A program made the translations under genes and the position numbers. Shown here in pieces: positions 11,223 to 22,569 of a DNA stretch of 64,000 bases (its first letter is position 1; the number at the start of each line of letters is the position of its first letter). A model generated the notes under the pieces. That model did no database searches. It had not been told where the DNA came from and worked only from the letters and a program-made list of their open reading frames with translations. Source of the DNA: Gordius sp. MW1 (Eukaryota; Nematomorpha; Gordioida; Gordea; Gordiidae); the NCBI GenBank assembly GCA_964036665.1, contig OZ038532.1, positions 6,882,001 through 6,946,000 on the forward strand. The letters run 5' to 3'.

Positions 11223-12822
11223 CAAGTTTCTCTATCCACCAACATTCGTTTATCTCCTCGCTACATACATATTTTAATAAATCTATTAGCCCAATTCAGC
11301 AGATGCGTAAAAAACATCTTATCTAAAAATAATATAATAAGTTCTTCTTTATATTGGAAGTTAAGACCCTCCACTTCCCGCACTCCTCAAATTTATGGGT
11401 TACCCAAAATTCATAAACCCTCAATTCCATTAAGACCAATAGTATCTTCATATAATTCCTACAACTTTAATGTTAGTCAGTACCTAATATCAATTTTACA
11501 ACCATATGTTGATTCACCCTTAATTCTTAAAAACTCTTTAGATTTGATTAATCGCTTGAAAAGCTTCCCTTTACCAGATTCATTTTCACTTGTAAGTTTT
11601 GACATCCAATCACTATTTACAAACATTCCTCTAGACCATGCCATAAATTATTGCTTGAAACTTTATGACAAAATTCAACAACCCCCCTTTACCAAAACTA
11701 TCTTTAAAGATTTATTAAATTTTTGCACAACAAATAACTTTCAGTTTAATAACATTAATTATGATCAAATTGATGGTACTGCTATGGGTAATCCCCTTGC
11801 TCCAATTATTTCTAACATATTCCTTAACGAACTAGAATCCTACATACAAACTTCCAGTTTATTCCCCCCTTTTTATGCCAGATACGTTGATGATATTTTA
11901 TGTATTTGGCCTCATAACCTAACCACTGACTTAAACGACTTCTTAAATGTGTTGAATTCATTTCATAAAAAGATAATCTTTACAGTGGAAATAGAAACCA
12001 ACAAACAGTTACCATTTTTAGATGTAACCCTCCACAACCTAAATGACAAAATTATCACAACAGTTTATCGTAAACCAACTGACTCTTCTCAATTTATACC
12101 ATGGCACAGCCACTCCCCCTCATCTTTTAAAATCAACACTTTTAGGATGATGGTTAAAAGAGCTATAACTCATTGCTCTCTAGAATCTGATAGAGACATT
12201 GAAATGGATAATATAACACAAAGATTTTTAGAGCTAAATTATCCCCTTGATTTGCTCACAAACATTAAAAATAAATTTTTAAAATTCCCTAAAATGTCAA
12301 CTAATGTAGACTCCACTCCTAATACAGATCATTATATCTCTATTCCATTTCACACTAATCTTAGTAATAATTTCCTAAAAGAAATCAAAAAGATTTTACA
12401 TGTTCACAAAATAGACAATTTCAAGTTTTCTCAGAAAACCACATCCAACCTATTCTCATTAATTAAGCCCATTAATAACATTACAGATAAAAATCTTGTT
12501 TCTAATTTAATTTATAAAATCTCCTGCGCCGATTGCGACCAATTTTACGTTGGAGAAACTAAAAGAACCTTAGCACAAAGAATTCAAGAACACAAGGCCC
12601 CGTTAACAAGATGCGCAACACACTCCGCCGTGGCCGAACACTCGCTAACCAATCAACATAGCATTGATTGGGACAACCCGACCGTTCTTTACAAAGCACG
12701 ATTCAACCAAGAAAGGAAATTCGTAGAAAGCGTCCTGATCGATCGCCTCAAGCCGAAAATCAACGACCAACCCGGCCAATTTCGAAGCTACAAGCACACC
12801 CATCCTCACCTACCTTTATAAT
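11223..12822 (+). CDS. Penelope-like element reverse transcriptase with GIY-YIG endonuclease, 5'-truncated
   Basis: An uninterrupted frame runs from the stop at 11220-11222 to 12822, about 533 codons with no convincing start, so the N-terminal part is lost. Early residues include YGLPKIHKP and LRPIVSS, the pre-finger block of Penelope RTs. Then come SFDIQSLFTNIPLD (catalytic Asp in motif A), GTAMGNPLAPIISNIF (motif B) and ARYVDDILC (motif C, the YVDD box, near 11878-11904). The C-terminal end has SCADCDQFYVGETKRT with a downstream AQRIQEHK and EHSLTNQHSIDW, matching the GIY-YIG nuclease with CCHH zinc-binding residues of Penelope elements, and FVESVLIDRLKPK at the end. Such elements copy themselves by target-primed reverse transcription. 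The frame is intact from the RT core to the end, so this copy is fairly young, though 5'-truncated. Confidence 0.92.
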
Positions 12823-12844
12823 TTCATAACAGATAATACTCTAA

Positions 12845-13120
12845 TTTTAATTAATATATTCTCCTGTGTCGATTACCATCAATTTTTAGACTTGGAGAGA
12901 CAAAAACAACAACAAAAAAAAAAGAACACCGACACAAAGCTCCAAAAATGCGCGACCTACTCCGCCTTACCCTAAGCCTAACTATCGTTAAAGATTCAAC
13001 ATGGCAGATTGGATAACTCGACTGCCATTCACATAGCGTGATACAACAAAGGAATTTCGTAGAAAGCGTTTTAATCGACCGCGTCAAGCCCAAAAAACAA
13101 ACAAACAAAATCAACGACCA
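12845..13120 (+). pseudogene. Second, decayed copy of the Penelope GIY-YIG region
   Basis: Base-level similarity to 12505-12790 is plain: ctcctgtgtcgattaccatcaattttt parallels ctcctgcgccgattgcgaccaatttta, and the end encodes RNFVESVLIDRVKPK against RKFVESVLIDRLKPK. The copy has frameshifts and stops. It therefore looks like a tandem repeat of the element's C-terminal and 3' region following the intact copy, as in tandem Penelope insertions. Confidence 0.8.
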
Positions 13121-13239
13121 TCCAATTTCATTACCACAAGCCCATACATCCACACATATTTTTATATTATTCACTATGTCTACCTACCCGTTCAATACTC
13201 AAAACTATAATTTGTTAAGCACAGTTATTATATTTATAT

Positions 13240-13600
13240 ATTAAATAACTCTGTTCCCCCCTTTTCTCTTATTATTTAGCTATTTACTTTTTTCGCACCT
13301 TTTTCCTATCTCCATATGTATCTACTCTATTCTTATAAAAAACATCCATCCCTACAATCGCTATTGTTAATTTCTCGCTATAACCAGTTTTTGTAATTTT
13401 TTTTTTTTTTTTGTATCTATATCATCGTTGTTATAATCACTTTACTTCATTTTTATTTTTTGAGACTTCATCTTCTCCTTTTTTTTTTTTTTTTTCCTGA
13501 AGATGGACTACAAGTGTCCGAAATATTGCGTTCCATTTCCCTCTACCTACGCTATCAATCCAAATCCACCGTATTTATACAATGAAATTTATACAATGAT
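13240..13600 (+). mobile_element. Penelope 3' region with T-rich tracts
   Basis: This stretch follows the duplicated endonuclease region without a visible break. It contains pyrimidine-rich sequence, two T-runs (13399-13412, 13480-13495) and the hammerhead-like motif at 13497-13530, a layout known from the 3' part of Penelope-like elements. The outer boundary is uncertain; atttatacaatgaaatttatacaatga near 13573-13600 is a short direct repeat that could mark it. Confidence 0.55.
13497..13530 (+). ncRNA. Hammerhead-ribozyme-like motif in the Penelope element
   Basis: The sequence carries CTGAAGA (13497-13503), a 4-bp stem GGAC/GTCC (13505-13508 with 13516-13519) closed by a 7-nt loop, and GAAA (13520-13523). 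This is the conserved hammerhead core CUGANGA-stem-GAAA. Small hammerhead motifs of this layout are known in Penelope-like elements. I cannot confirm a cleavage-competent stem III, so activity is not claimed. Confidence 0.55.
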
Positions 13601-14433
13601 AATTGTCAACTATTGAATAATACTCACTAGGATTGTTTTCTATAACAACTCAACAAAGTAGATTAAAGGCTAAATATTTAACGCAGGAACGTAGCAAAAT
13701 TTGTAATAGATATAAATCATAAAGGTTGTCGACTGATAATATTCGAATAAACATAATAAATAAACTGTTATTGCCATATACAATTTGAGCATTTTATTAA
13801 TTTCAATTTTCGACAACAATTACTTTATAACAAAATTATAAAATGTAAACAAAAAGTGTTGGTACGATATAACGCGCTGATTTGCACATAAATATTTTAA
13901 AATACATATATTGCAGTTTCATATATAAGCTAAAAATTACACGTAACGATTAAATAACCAAGACCTATAAGGTATAATTAAAATTATTTATTTAAAAAGG
14001 ACACATAGATTAAAAACATATGTTGTTTTATTAGTATGGCCTTTATTATGTCTAATGGTGTAAACTTCTCATCATTTGAAAGAAACTAATAGGTCTCCAT
14101 CGCTAGTTGACAAATCGAGAAGGGGTTCATCAGCAATTTCAGACCGTATTCTAAAACCTAATCCCTTATTCTGATTGGTGGATTTAAATAGATCGACGCT
14201 TGATTGGTCCACTCGGGTTTCATCTATAATGTGATAGGGTCAAATAATTTTTTATATTAATTCGGAATACAAACGGTTGGTGATGGTATTTTAATAAACG
14301 TTAGATTTCAGATTATCCTTGCCTTAACACACAAGAAACTTAGGATAAATTTGATATACAAGTGTTTGCATTGCAATAATCTAAGGTTGCTTAACATTAA
14401 AAGCATTAGTAGTAAAAGTATGATCGGTTACAG
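13601..14433. other. AT-rich spacer, no gene seen
   Basis: No open frame, splice-bounded exon or clear repeat can be supported here. Confidence 0.4.
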
Positions 14434-14608
14434 TAGTGCTGTAAAAACGGCTGGGTTTTATTTGGTCGACCTTTGTTTTTAGTCTATTAAACATTAACAG
14501 AGCAAAGATTGTTTAATCTGTTTTTCTTAGTGGCATAAACAGATTGTATCTTTAGTTGACTAAAACCAAAAGTCGACTTCACAAAACCCATCCCTTTTTA
14601 CAACACTA
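14434..14608. mobile_element. Palindromic TA-flanked MITE (AACGGCTGGG family)
   Basis: Starts TAGTGCTGTAAAAACGGCTG and ends in a diverged inverted copy, CCCTTTTTACAACACTA, with TA at both borders. About 175 bp. Central inverted GTCGAC/GTCGACT blocks are retained, but several positions are mutated. Confidence 0.7.
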
Positions 14609-14660
14609 GGTTACAGGCAACGGTTTAAACTGGTTAAATCATAAGTCAAAAATAAATATC

Positions 14661-14936
14661 CATAGACTAATAGACTGCTCATCTCTTTTATATTCAGGCA
14701 TCAAGAGTATTGCAAACCGCCATTTTGCTAAGTGAAGTAGATTTTGTATAGCGATGGATTGTATTGGACAACAATCATTGATCTTATAACATGAAACCAC
14801 CCATTTTAATCATTATAGCGATTTTAAAAATTCATCAAACCATAAGAATTGGCCAAAATTCGTGTTTCACTTTTCAAAATGGATGCCAAAATGTGGAACA
14901 CCTTTTAAAAGGGAATGAACAGTCTATTAGTCTATG
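14661..14936. mobile_element. Short TIR element (CATAGACTAATAGACTG)
   Basis: The 17-bp ends CATAGACTAATAGACTG and CAGTCTATTAGTCTATG are perfect inverted repeats about 276 bp apart. The interior is non-coding. It shares its terminal sequence with the larger element at 7251-8772. No clear target duplication was found. Confidence 0.7.
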
Positions 14937-15261
14937 AATACACATATCCTTTAAAAAGGGCATAATGAACATACCTAAGGATATGTGTTGACTAGGTTCC
15001 GTAGGATTGACAAAATTTTCCACGCAACTAGTGTCATCGTCAAGCCCGTATTGATTGGCGGGTCCACATTGGTCCAAGGGAGTGTATGTTATGGCTGAGG
15101 CGCTTTTGAATCTAGATCCTCCATCATTCGTATGACCGTAGGCTTGAAAGGGGTCGCTAGCTATTTGTGAACCCCTCAAATGTCCCACCAACTAATAAAT
15201 AATTAAGAACCTTACAGGGGGGTTTTACAAAACTTTATACCGGTATTTAAAGGGTGGTAAC

Positions 15262-15315
15262 AAGTGTTGTAAAAACGGCTGGATTTTGTTTGACCCAGCC
15301 GTTTTTACAACATTA
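15262..15315. mobile_element. 54-bp minimal MITE (two inverted ends abutting)
   Basis: Left AGTGTTGTAAAAACGGCTGG and right CCAGCCGTTTTTACAACATTA are separated by only about a dozen bases. It is the same family as 1892-2043 but with the whole interior missing. Confidence 0.7.
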
Positions 15316-15323
15316 GTGGTAAC

Positions 15324-16119
15324 TAGAGCTGTTAAAAGTTCCTTATAAAAAGGAACTTGTCAAGTTCCAGTTCCTTTGTCTAAAATGGAACTAGTTCCAG
15401 TTCCTAGTTCCTTTTAAAAAGGAACTAGTTCCAGTTCAGTTCCTATGAAGTTCCTTTTTTAATTTTTTTTAAATGTACAAACATCTCTTATTAATTCGTA
15501 AAACCAATATGTTATATATTACAATTTATAAAAATCATCAGGTAATAAATGTTTATTGGATTTTAACAAAATATTATTTTCAAAGTTGTCATCTAAAAGA
15601 CATGTTAGCTTGTCTCCAAATAAAATTTTGCTTAAGCTAAATAATCTTTCCACAGGGGCACTTGGTGGTAATGGCGTATTATATTTAATAAATAGTTTTT
15701 TAAATGGGAAAAACTGTCTAAAAGACTTAAATTCCGGTTATTAGAAAGCAAAAAACGTTCAATTGATTCATTCTTTTTATCATTTTTTTTATTCTAAAAA
15801 ATCCATTTCTGATAAACTAGGTCCAGCCTGTTGAGATTTAGGACTAGGAATATGATAAAAATTAAAAACCAATTAAAGGAAATGAACTTTATATAAATTA
15901 CCATAAGTCGAAAAATTTATTTAACAAATACTACCGTGAATAAAATACTAAATAATATTTAAATTATAAATTAATTTAAAAAATTTTAATGTAAATTAAA
16001 ATTGGCAAAAGGAACTTAAAAGGAACTTGTAAATAGTTCCTTTTGCGATAAATTGAGAAAAAAAGGAACTAGTTCCAGTTCCTCATTTTAAAAAGGAACT
16101 AGTTCCTTTAACAGCTCTA
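15324..16119 (-). mobile_element. hAT-type element with GGAACTAGTTCC subterminal repeats
   Basis: Ends TAGAGCTGTTAAA (15324) and TTTAACAGCTCTA (16119) are inverted repeats. Flanks gtggtaac (15316-15323) and atggtaac (16120-16127) match at 7 of 8 bases, the hAT 8-bp duplication. Both subterminal regions are packed with GGAACTAGTTCC and AGTTCC motifs. On the minus strand, around 15550-15665, a remnant reads PVERLFSLSKILFGDKL, close to the C-terminal hAT dimerisation domain. The element is a deleted, non-autonomous copy. Confidence 0.8.
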
Positions 16120-16129
16120 ATGGTAACTA

Positions 16130-16970
16130 AGCCTGGTGCGCAAGCTTGGCAACTATTTCTACACTAGAGGAGACATGACTTGAGAATGACACAAAAATTG
16201 AAATCCTTCTTTGAGTACTATAAGCTCGTGGCTAGGAAAATAGCAGTCAGTAATAATGATCAAAACTATAATATAATTGAAATTTTTGTTTGCACAGCCT
16301 GTCTTCATAAAATTCGTCGAAATTCGGGGTAGATGAAAAGAGGAAACATCGTTAGACTCTAATTTAATTAATAAATTGCGGGTTTCTTAGTATTTTAAAG
16401 GAGATAATAATAACCCCATTTAGAAAATTAGCTATGGAATACTCATGAGCTCTAATGAGAGCGAAAACGTCATATGTCTGTTACCATTTTCGAGTCCATG
16501 CTAAAAATGATAGGGATACATATTGTTCAAATTAGTCTAATTGACTATAGATGGCGCTATTTAGCGTAAACTTTCAAGTTAATTGCGGCACTCCTAGATG
16601 TGGCTATTATTATATCCTTTAAAATCGTTGAACTCATCAGAATGAATGCGTGATATCGAAAGGCAATAGTTTTTAGGCTATAGAAAATTTTTGAGTTTAT
16701 GTAGTCTAACAATATTGATTCACAAACTTTATATATTGAACTAAGACCAACGATCAACCCTCTGTTTTTTAAATTTAGACTAAGCCAGGAGGTCGACTAA
16801 AATAGACCAAAAATCTTTGGTGTGTTTATGTTTAGTCGACTAGAACCTACAGCACTATAGCAAAGCATGCTAAAATTTAAAGTCGAAATCATTATTATAG
16901 ATTTGTAGATGCCAAATTTTTCGTTGACATCTCCGGTGGGGCATTCGTAACAAAAAATTTTAAATTCCAA
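16130..16970. other. Spacer downstream of the EGF-like gene
   Basis: A partial, diverged copy of the GTCGACTAAA-rich palindromic family lies near 16775-16860. Otherwise I see no gene. It should include the 3' untranslated region of the minus-strand gene that ends at 16981, but no canonical AATAAA is obvious on that strand. Confidence 0.4.
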
Positions 16971-16980
16971 ACAAAAAGTG

Positions 16981-19212
16981 TTAGAAACTATAACAATTTA
17001 GGTCAATTTTTCTCCGATGAACGCCCAAAAATTTCCGCAACATTGACGTACTACTTACCCCGAGCTTTCTCCTAACCCGTCTGGAAATTGTGTTCATAAT
17101 ATCGCTATACAAGGATCGGCCCGTTAAATCGTAGGCATCCAGGGGTTCAGTTATGGGCTGATGATTACTTAAGCTCTGGTTATGGCGCTTCCTTTTAGAT
17201 AAATTCAAAATGGCGACTGCGGACAGGGCAAATATAATCGCTAACCCTATCGATACCACGATAGCTATGGCTACGTTCGATTTCTTACCATCTAAAATGT
17301 GAATATTGAAATTTCGCGTATAGCCAGCGGAAGTCAAAAATTAAAATTAAGAAAATTTTAGCATAATTATGACCCTAAACTAACCCCTGAGTTTTTTAAT
17401 CTATAATTTTATATCATGTTCGACACTCAGCCACTCAATTTTTATAAATATATACTTGGGGTAATTTTTAAAAAGTTTGCTAATAACACTGAAATCGAAA
17501 ATTTATAAAGGTGAAGAAGGTTCTTATTGATAAACAGTATACTTATTTACTTATATTAGCATCACTTCATAATAAATAGCTTTTCTTCAAAATTATCTAA
17601 CTTCATTGATTTAAATTGCTTAGACATGCCTTAAAATTAATACTTTGACGCAAAAATTTGTGTATTTTTAATTATTCCCAATACCTATTTCATTTGGAAG
17701 AGTTAGTGGTAAAGTCGAAGTGTTTAACATACAAGTCAATGCTGTGTTTGTACCATTATTTTCTTCAATTGATTTTAGGATTGGATGGTACCTGATATAA
17801 CTAGAATAACAACTATATTATTAAAAATAATACTTTTAATTTAAAAATTTGAAAAAGTATAATCAAAATTCTGAATAACCCTTGTGAGCATTGGCAAACA
17901 CCAGTACGATTTGAAAATATTGTAGAATCACCATGCAAATGTGATGTTATATTGAGTTGTTTGCAAAATTGATTAGGTCCACAAGTCGTATGGTTGGTGT
18001 TTTGTTCCAAAGTACAAAAAGGAGCTTTTATAACATTGCCATTATCTAATATTATTTAAAATACAGATTTTTTCTAAATTCAATTATGTCCCAAATTATG
18101 ATTTATTTAATCATATTCATATATTTTTTATTTATATATGAAACTATAAACAGAGCTTTTTAGTTTTCAGAATAATACAATCGATTAATTTGCCATTTAA
18201 TTTTTAATCACAAATTTTAATAAAATAAACAATGTTATTAGACAAAATATATGTTTCATTATGTTGTAAGGTAAATGATATCATAATATTTAGATTAAAA
18301 TAAAATAAAATTTACTAATGATTTGTGAACTTGTTGTTGCTGCAATATCTAGGATATGTGTAGCTGATGTTGTACATGAGGTAATGGGCATTGTAGCATT
18401 TATTATGCTTCTGTTGTTAGAAAACGTTTTTAAAATCAATATTATATGAGTGGTGTTAAAAAAGAGTAGACTGGATTTAACTTTAGGTGATAGTGCATTT
18501 AATGCATTTTTATTAATTTGATAAGCAATAGTTTGGTTTAAAACTTTGCTTGTGTTATCTGATTTTCCCTCTTGGATAAATGAATTACTGATTGCCTTGT
18601 TTGAAGAAAAAAGGAATGAAGTGAAAGCTGAAAACAAAAGATTATATGAAATAATTTTTTGCAAGTTAAATGCCTACATATTTGCAAATAGTTTAAAGAT
18701 TTAAAGGCATGCAAGATATAATAATTCTAATGCAAGGCTTACCAGAGTTAAAATCAATATCCATATTATTTGTTATATTATAGTTGAGCATAATACTTTC
18801 TTCAGTATTTGAGGACACAGATGTGTTAGTATAAAACTTCAAATTAATCATAAGAGGCTCTTTACAAGCTAGAGCTTTAAGTTCCAGCCTATGAAGACTC
18901 TAAAACATATAAAAGGATTATAAAATCAAGTATTATAATCATTTAAATAGGAACCATAATCATAGAAAAAAATAGGTTATATAATCATTATTAACTTACA
19001 TTTACCTTTGATTCATTACATGATATATCTACTAGGCATAATTTTGAAATAGCTTTTTGGCTTCTTCTGCAGCCAAGATTCAATTCCATTTGAATTTCAC
19101 AATCATCATTTCCAAAAACTAACGAAATATCTTTAATTGCATATAAAATTTAACTTTTACCTCGAAAATATATAAAAGTTAATAAGTGCAGTAATAAAAG
19201 TTTAAAAGTCAT
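16981..19212 (-). CDS. Type I membrane protein with EGF-like module (complete, 7 exons)
   Basis: Seven exons join in frame at GT/AG junctions: 19212-19161, 19118-19006, 18899-18743, 18627-18316, 18045-17880, 17791-17685 and 17291-16981. The product is 405 residues. Residues 1-17 (MTFKLLLLHLLTFIYFR) form a signal peptide. The ectodomain is Cys-containing and then Asn/Ser/Thr-rich with several N-glycosylation sequons. An EGF-like module follows, with Cys in CTLEQ, TTCGPNQFC, TGVCQCSQGY and ALTC. Then comes one transmembrane helix (VAIAIVVSIGLAIIFAL...) and a basic cytoplasmic tail starting SKRKRH and ending at a stop. The start is the only in-frame ATG ahead of a signal-like sequence. I do not recognise the family; KIAA0319-like proteins share the EGF-then-TM layout but not clear sequence. 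The first intron is only 42 bp. The 100% phase consistency makes the model strong; function is unknown, probably cell-surface. Confidence 0.88.
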
Positions 19213-19473
19213 ATTTAAAAAACATCTGATACATTATTTAACACAATTTTGTACATTTTAATAATATTTAATTCAACTCGTCAACAATCAACTTGCGCTG
19301 ACACACCGAAGGTCTCCATTATGTTGTAAGTTGTAAGAAGTTAAGAGTATTATATGGAGTAAAAGAGATTAGATAATTAATATGTATTCAAGTTTTTTTA
19401 TGATGGTCATTAATGTGGTGTCTTCCAACTTAAACACCTCTACCCATTTCGAGCTATTTTCTACTATTGGGAC
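19213..19473. other. Upstream region of the EGF-like gene
   Basis: About 260 bp between the start codon of the minus-strand gene and the next LTR element. It should hold the 5' untranslated region and promoter. I see no certain TATA box. Confidence 0.35.
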
Positions 19474-20690
19474 TGTTTATTAAAGGTAAATATTAAATAA
19501 AAGGGAAAGAAAAGAGTTAGTGATAAGGAAGTGTATAGCACTTCCTTTATAATCGTGAGCTAATTAAAATAATACGATTACGTAAATTAACCTTTAGTGG
19601 TCAATTTAATGTAGTATACCTCGAGTTATATGAGATAATACAATTTAGTCAATTAAAGTTTCGAAGTAAACTTAATATTATATGCCGCGAGCAATTTACA
19701 AGTTAATTAAATAGTAGTGGATACTACAAATACTCCTTTGGGTAAAAACTGAGTTTGTACAAAATTAAAAGAAAATTTGTTATATGTAAGGGAGGTGTAA
19801 GTGATGTTCATACTACTAGCCAGTTATTTGTTGTTCGCCTACCGTGGTTGTTAGTGAGGTGGCCGAGGTGTGAGTGCTGGTTGTGTGTGTGATTTTGTAG
19901 TGCTATCCAATATATTAAAGATACATGCCGCGGGGAGACGCATTTATATTGCAATCGCAATCGGTCATCAACTAAACCGTTTAGCGGTGTGAGAACGCTA
20001 GTAATAGTAGGTGTTATTGTTTTACCGAACGCAGTCATTGCTCGGTGCAGGCCATGTGATGTTGATTATGTTGGGATGTGATTTATGGTTGGGGCCATGC
20101 GCAAAGCAGTGGACAATTTGTGCGTCCAGAAGTGTTGGTATTGTAGGGGTATAGTAGAGCATCGAGGTTGTCGTCGTAGAAACAATCAGGTAAGTAGGCA
20201 GCATGTTTCCCTCGCGGCACTCGGACACGTGTAGCTCGAGGTTAGGCTTGAGAGGTTGAAGTGTTGGTTGTTGACGCTCGATTGTGTCATATAATGCCGG
20301 TTTGACAAAGTAGTGCCTAATATTTGAGTTGCTTTATTTTGACAAAAAAAACCAAGACGCTCTTACTGAAGGGAGTGTTCTGGGGGATGTAAAAACACGG
20401 CTCCCCCGAAATGCGGAGTCACCAGTTAATGGGAGGGGGTACTGAATGTTAAAGGTAAATAATAAAGAGAGGGAAAAGAAAAGAGTTAGTAAACACTTCC
20501 TTATATAATCGCGAGCTAATCGAAAAAAAACGATTAGGTCAATTAACGTTTAATGATAAATTTAATGTAATATAGCGCGAGCTATATGAGATAATACAAT
20601 TATTTCAATTAGCGTTTTGAAGTAAACTATAATATGCCGCGATCAATTTACAAGTCAATTAAATAGCAGTGAATTATGATTTACCCTTGA
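19474..20690 (+). mobile_element. TRIM-like LTR element 2 (non-coding, about 1.2 kb)
   Basis: Direct repeats of roughly 240 bp, about 19474-19720 and 20443-20680, share TTAAAGGTAAATA, gaaaagaaaagagttagt, atgagataatacaat and aatttacaagt(t/c)aattaaata. A purine-rich tract GGGAGGGGGTAC lies directly before the second repeat, as a polypurine tract would. The interior from about 19900 is homologous to 7759-8345 of TRIM-like element 1 (gctatccaatat, attgtttt/attgcttt, ggccatgtgatgttgatta, CGGCTCCCCCGAAA). The two LTR pairs show no similarity to each other. There is no long reading frame. Confidence 0.65.
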
Positions 20691-20751
20691 GAGGGCCCAT
20701 AACATCTATATTTACTGAAACCCAAGGTCTATGGCTAGGTTGACACTCTAC

Positions 20752-20852
20752 CAACAAGTGATGCGTAAAAACCGAGACATCAAAATTCTCCTTTTGTCTC
20801 GGTTTTTCAAGACGAGACCAAGACATTTTAGTTTTTCCGCATCACTACTCAG
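20752..20852. mobile_element. Short MITE with GTGATGCG ends and GAGAC motifs
   Basis: AAGTGATGCGTAAAAACCGA on the left and TTTTTCCGCATCACT on the right are inverted, with GTCTCGGTTTTT / GAGACCAAGAC inside. The ends match the hAT-type element at 28121-29564 (TAGTGATGCGGAAAA), so this is probably a deletion derivative about 100 bp long. Confidence 0.6.
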
Positions 20853-22565
20853 AACGGGCCTAGCTATAAGTAGGGGTAAAGCCTTTTTATTTTTATATAT
20901 TAATATTATGATCTTTATCAAATTTTATTATTTTAACTTTACGATATAATTAAATCCATATTAAATATTGTTCGTTGTTTATTCATAGAACTTGTGATTT
21001 TCAAATAAGTGATTGAGTTTTTATTTTTTAAAAAGGGGGTCGTGAAAAATTAACAAAATGTATATTTAGTTATATAAAATTAACCTTGCAACATGTTTAA
21101 TATTGAACAAAACATATAAATAAATGATTGTTTTAGTATTGACAAAAAAGTTTAAAAAGCCACAGAATATATAACAAAAAAAATTGGGAAGGGTGTAGGA
21201 TAGGCCTGTGCTTTGCAAAATATCAGCGGGGCAAACTTTGGCTTATTATTTCATTTTAACGGTGCCGGGGGGGGGACAATTTTGGGTACTGGTGGACAAA
21301 TTAGGCCCTAAAAGGCCCATGCATGTGTTTAGTTCAAACAGAAAAATTGGAAAGGGCTCTTTGCAATTTGCGTCCCTGAAGAAATTATTAATACATTTTT
21401 CACCAAAAACTCATCTTAGATATTAAAATTATATAATTTTAATTAACTTTGGTTTAATCAAATTTCTTTGACACAAAATTTACCCCCCCCCCCTTCCCAT
21501 TTCCTTAATTGGATCATCCGGCCTCCGCCACTATTGTATATAAGCTTAGTAAATTTTTGTTTAATAGTAAAATTTATCAAATTTTTTTAAAACTTCCCCC
21601 CTTGAGGCAATCATGGCTACGCATATGAACTCAAACTCGATTCATTTTTATTTTTAAACGTCAATCTCGTGTTGTAGAAAAATCTACATAATACTTGACT
21701 AGGATTACTTTAACGAATGTAATTTTAATTGTTGTAATTTTGTTTCCACCAAATTTATTATGCAGTTCTCGCCCCATTACGTACTTATTTTTGCTTCGTT
21801 CTTTAAGAATATGCATGAATATTTGATTCAAGTCTCACTTTTTAACATTTTTTGTTAGTTTCGATAAAGTCTTTTTACCACAATTTTGCGCGTCTTTTCA
21901 TTCCTGAGTTCACTAAGAATATTATTTAATAACCAAAATTATTTTAAAAGCAGCATTAGAAGGTGATGTGACTAACTTCCAGTGCACTTATAACTTGATA
22001 AGCGCACATCGCTTGCGACCAACTTAAAGGCGTTGTGTAACCAAAACTAGCTTATTTATAAAAATTTCAGAAATGCTAATTCTGTAAATGTAGGCCTTAG
22101 AATAATCAATATTAGACACGATTATATAATCACTTAATAGCGAATTGTTAGGTCAAATAGGAACCTTAACTTTTTACCACAAAAAACTAACAGCAAGATG
22201 AATAAGTTCAGAAATATTAGATTTGATAATCTAATAACTTAATTATATAAATCAAATAGGAACCATATAATTTAAGCGCTAAAATAAATAATAATAAGAT
22301 TAATAACCTCGAGGTATGCATTAATGAATTCTTTTTATAGACAATAATATTTTTAAGCATAGGTCCCAAATTCTTAATTTTTTTGTCCCCAAGATTGTAA
22401 ACCTCCTCTTAATTAAAATAAATCGAATTATATCTTAACTTCCTTTAAATGTAATAAATCACAACACACCGAATGGATGGAATTAATCGTGGATTTATTA
22501 AACATCTTTTATAATCTCAAAAATTCCACCAATCTATTTAGAACTATAATTCTTTTCTCGGTATT
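20853..22565. other. AT-rich spacer, no gene seen
   Basis: About 1.7 kb with C- and G-runs near 21270 and 21483. The stretch at 21483-21530 (ccccccc..ggcctccgccacta) looks like one end of a diverged G-run MITE. No exon or gene is supported. Confidence 0.4.
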
Positions 22566-22569
22566 TCAA

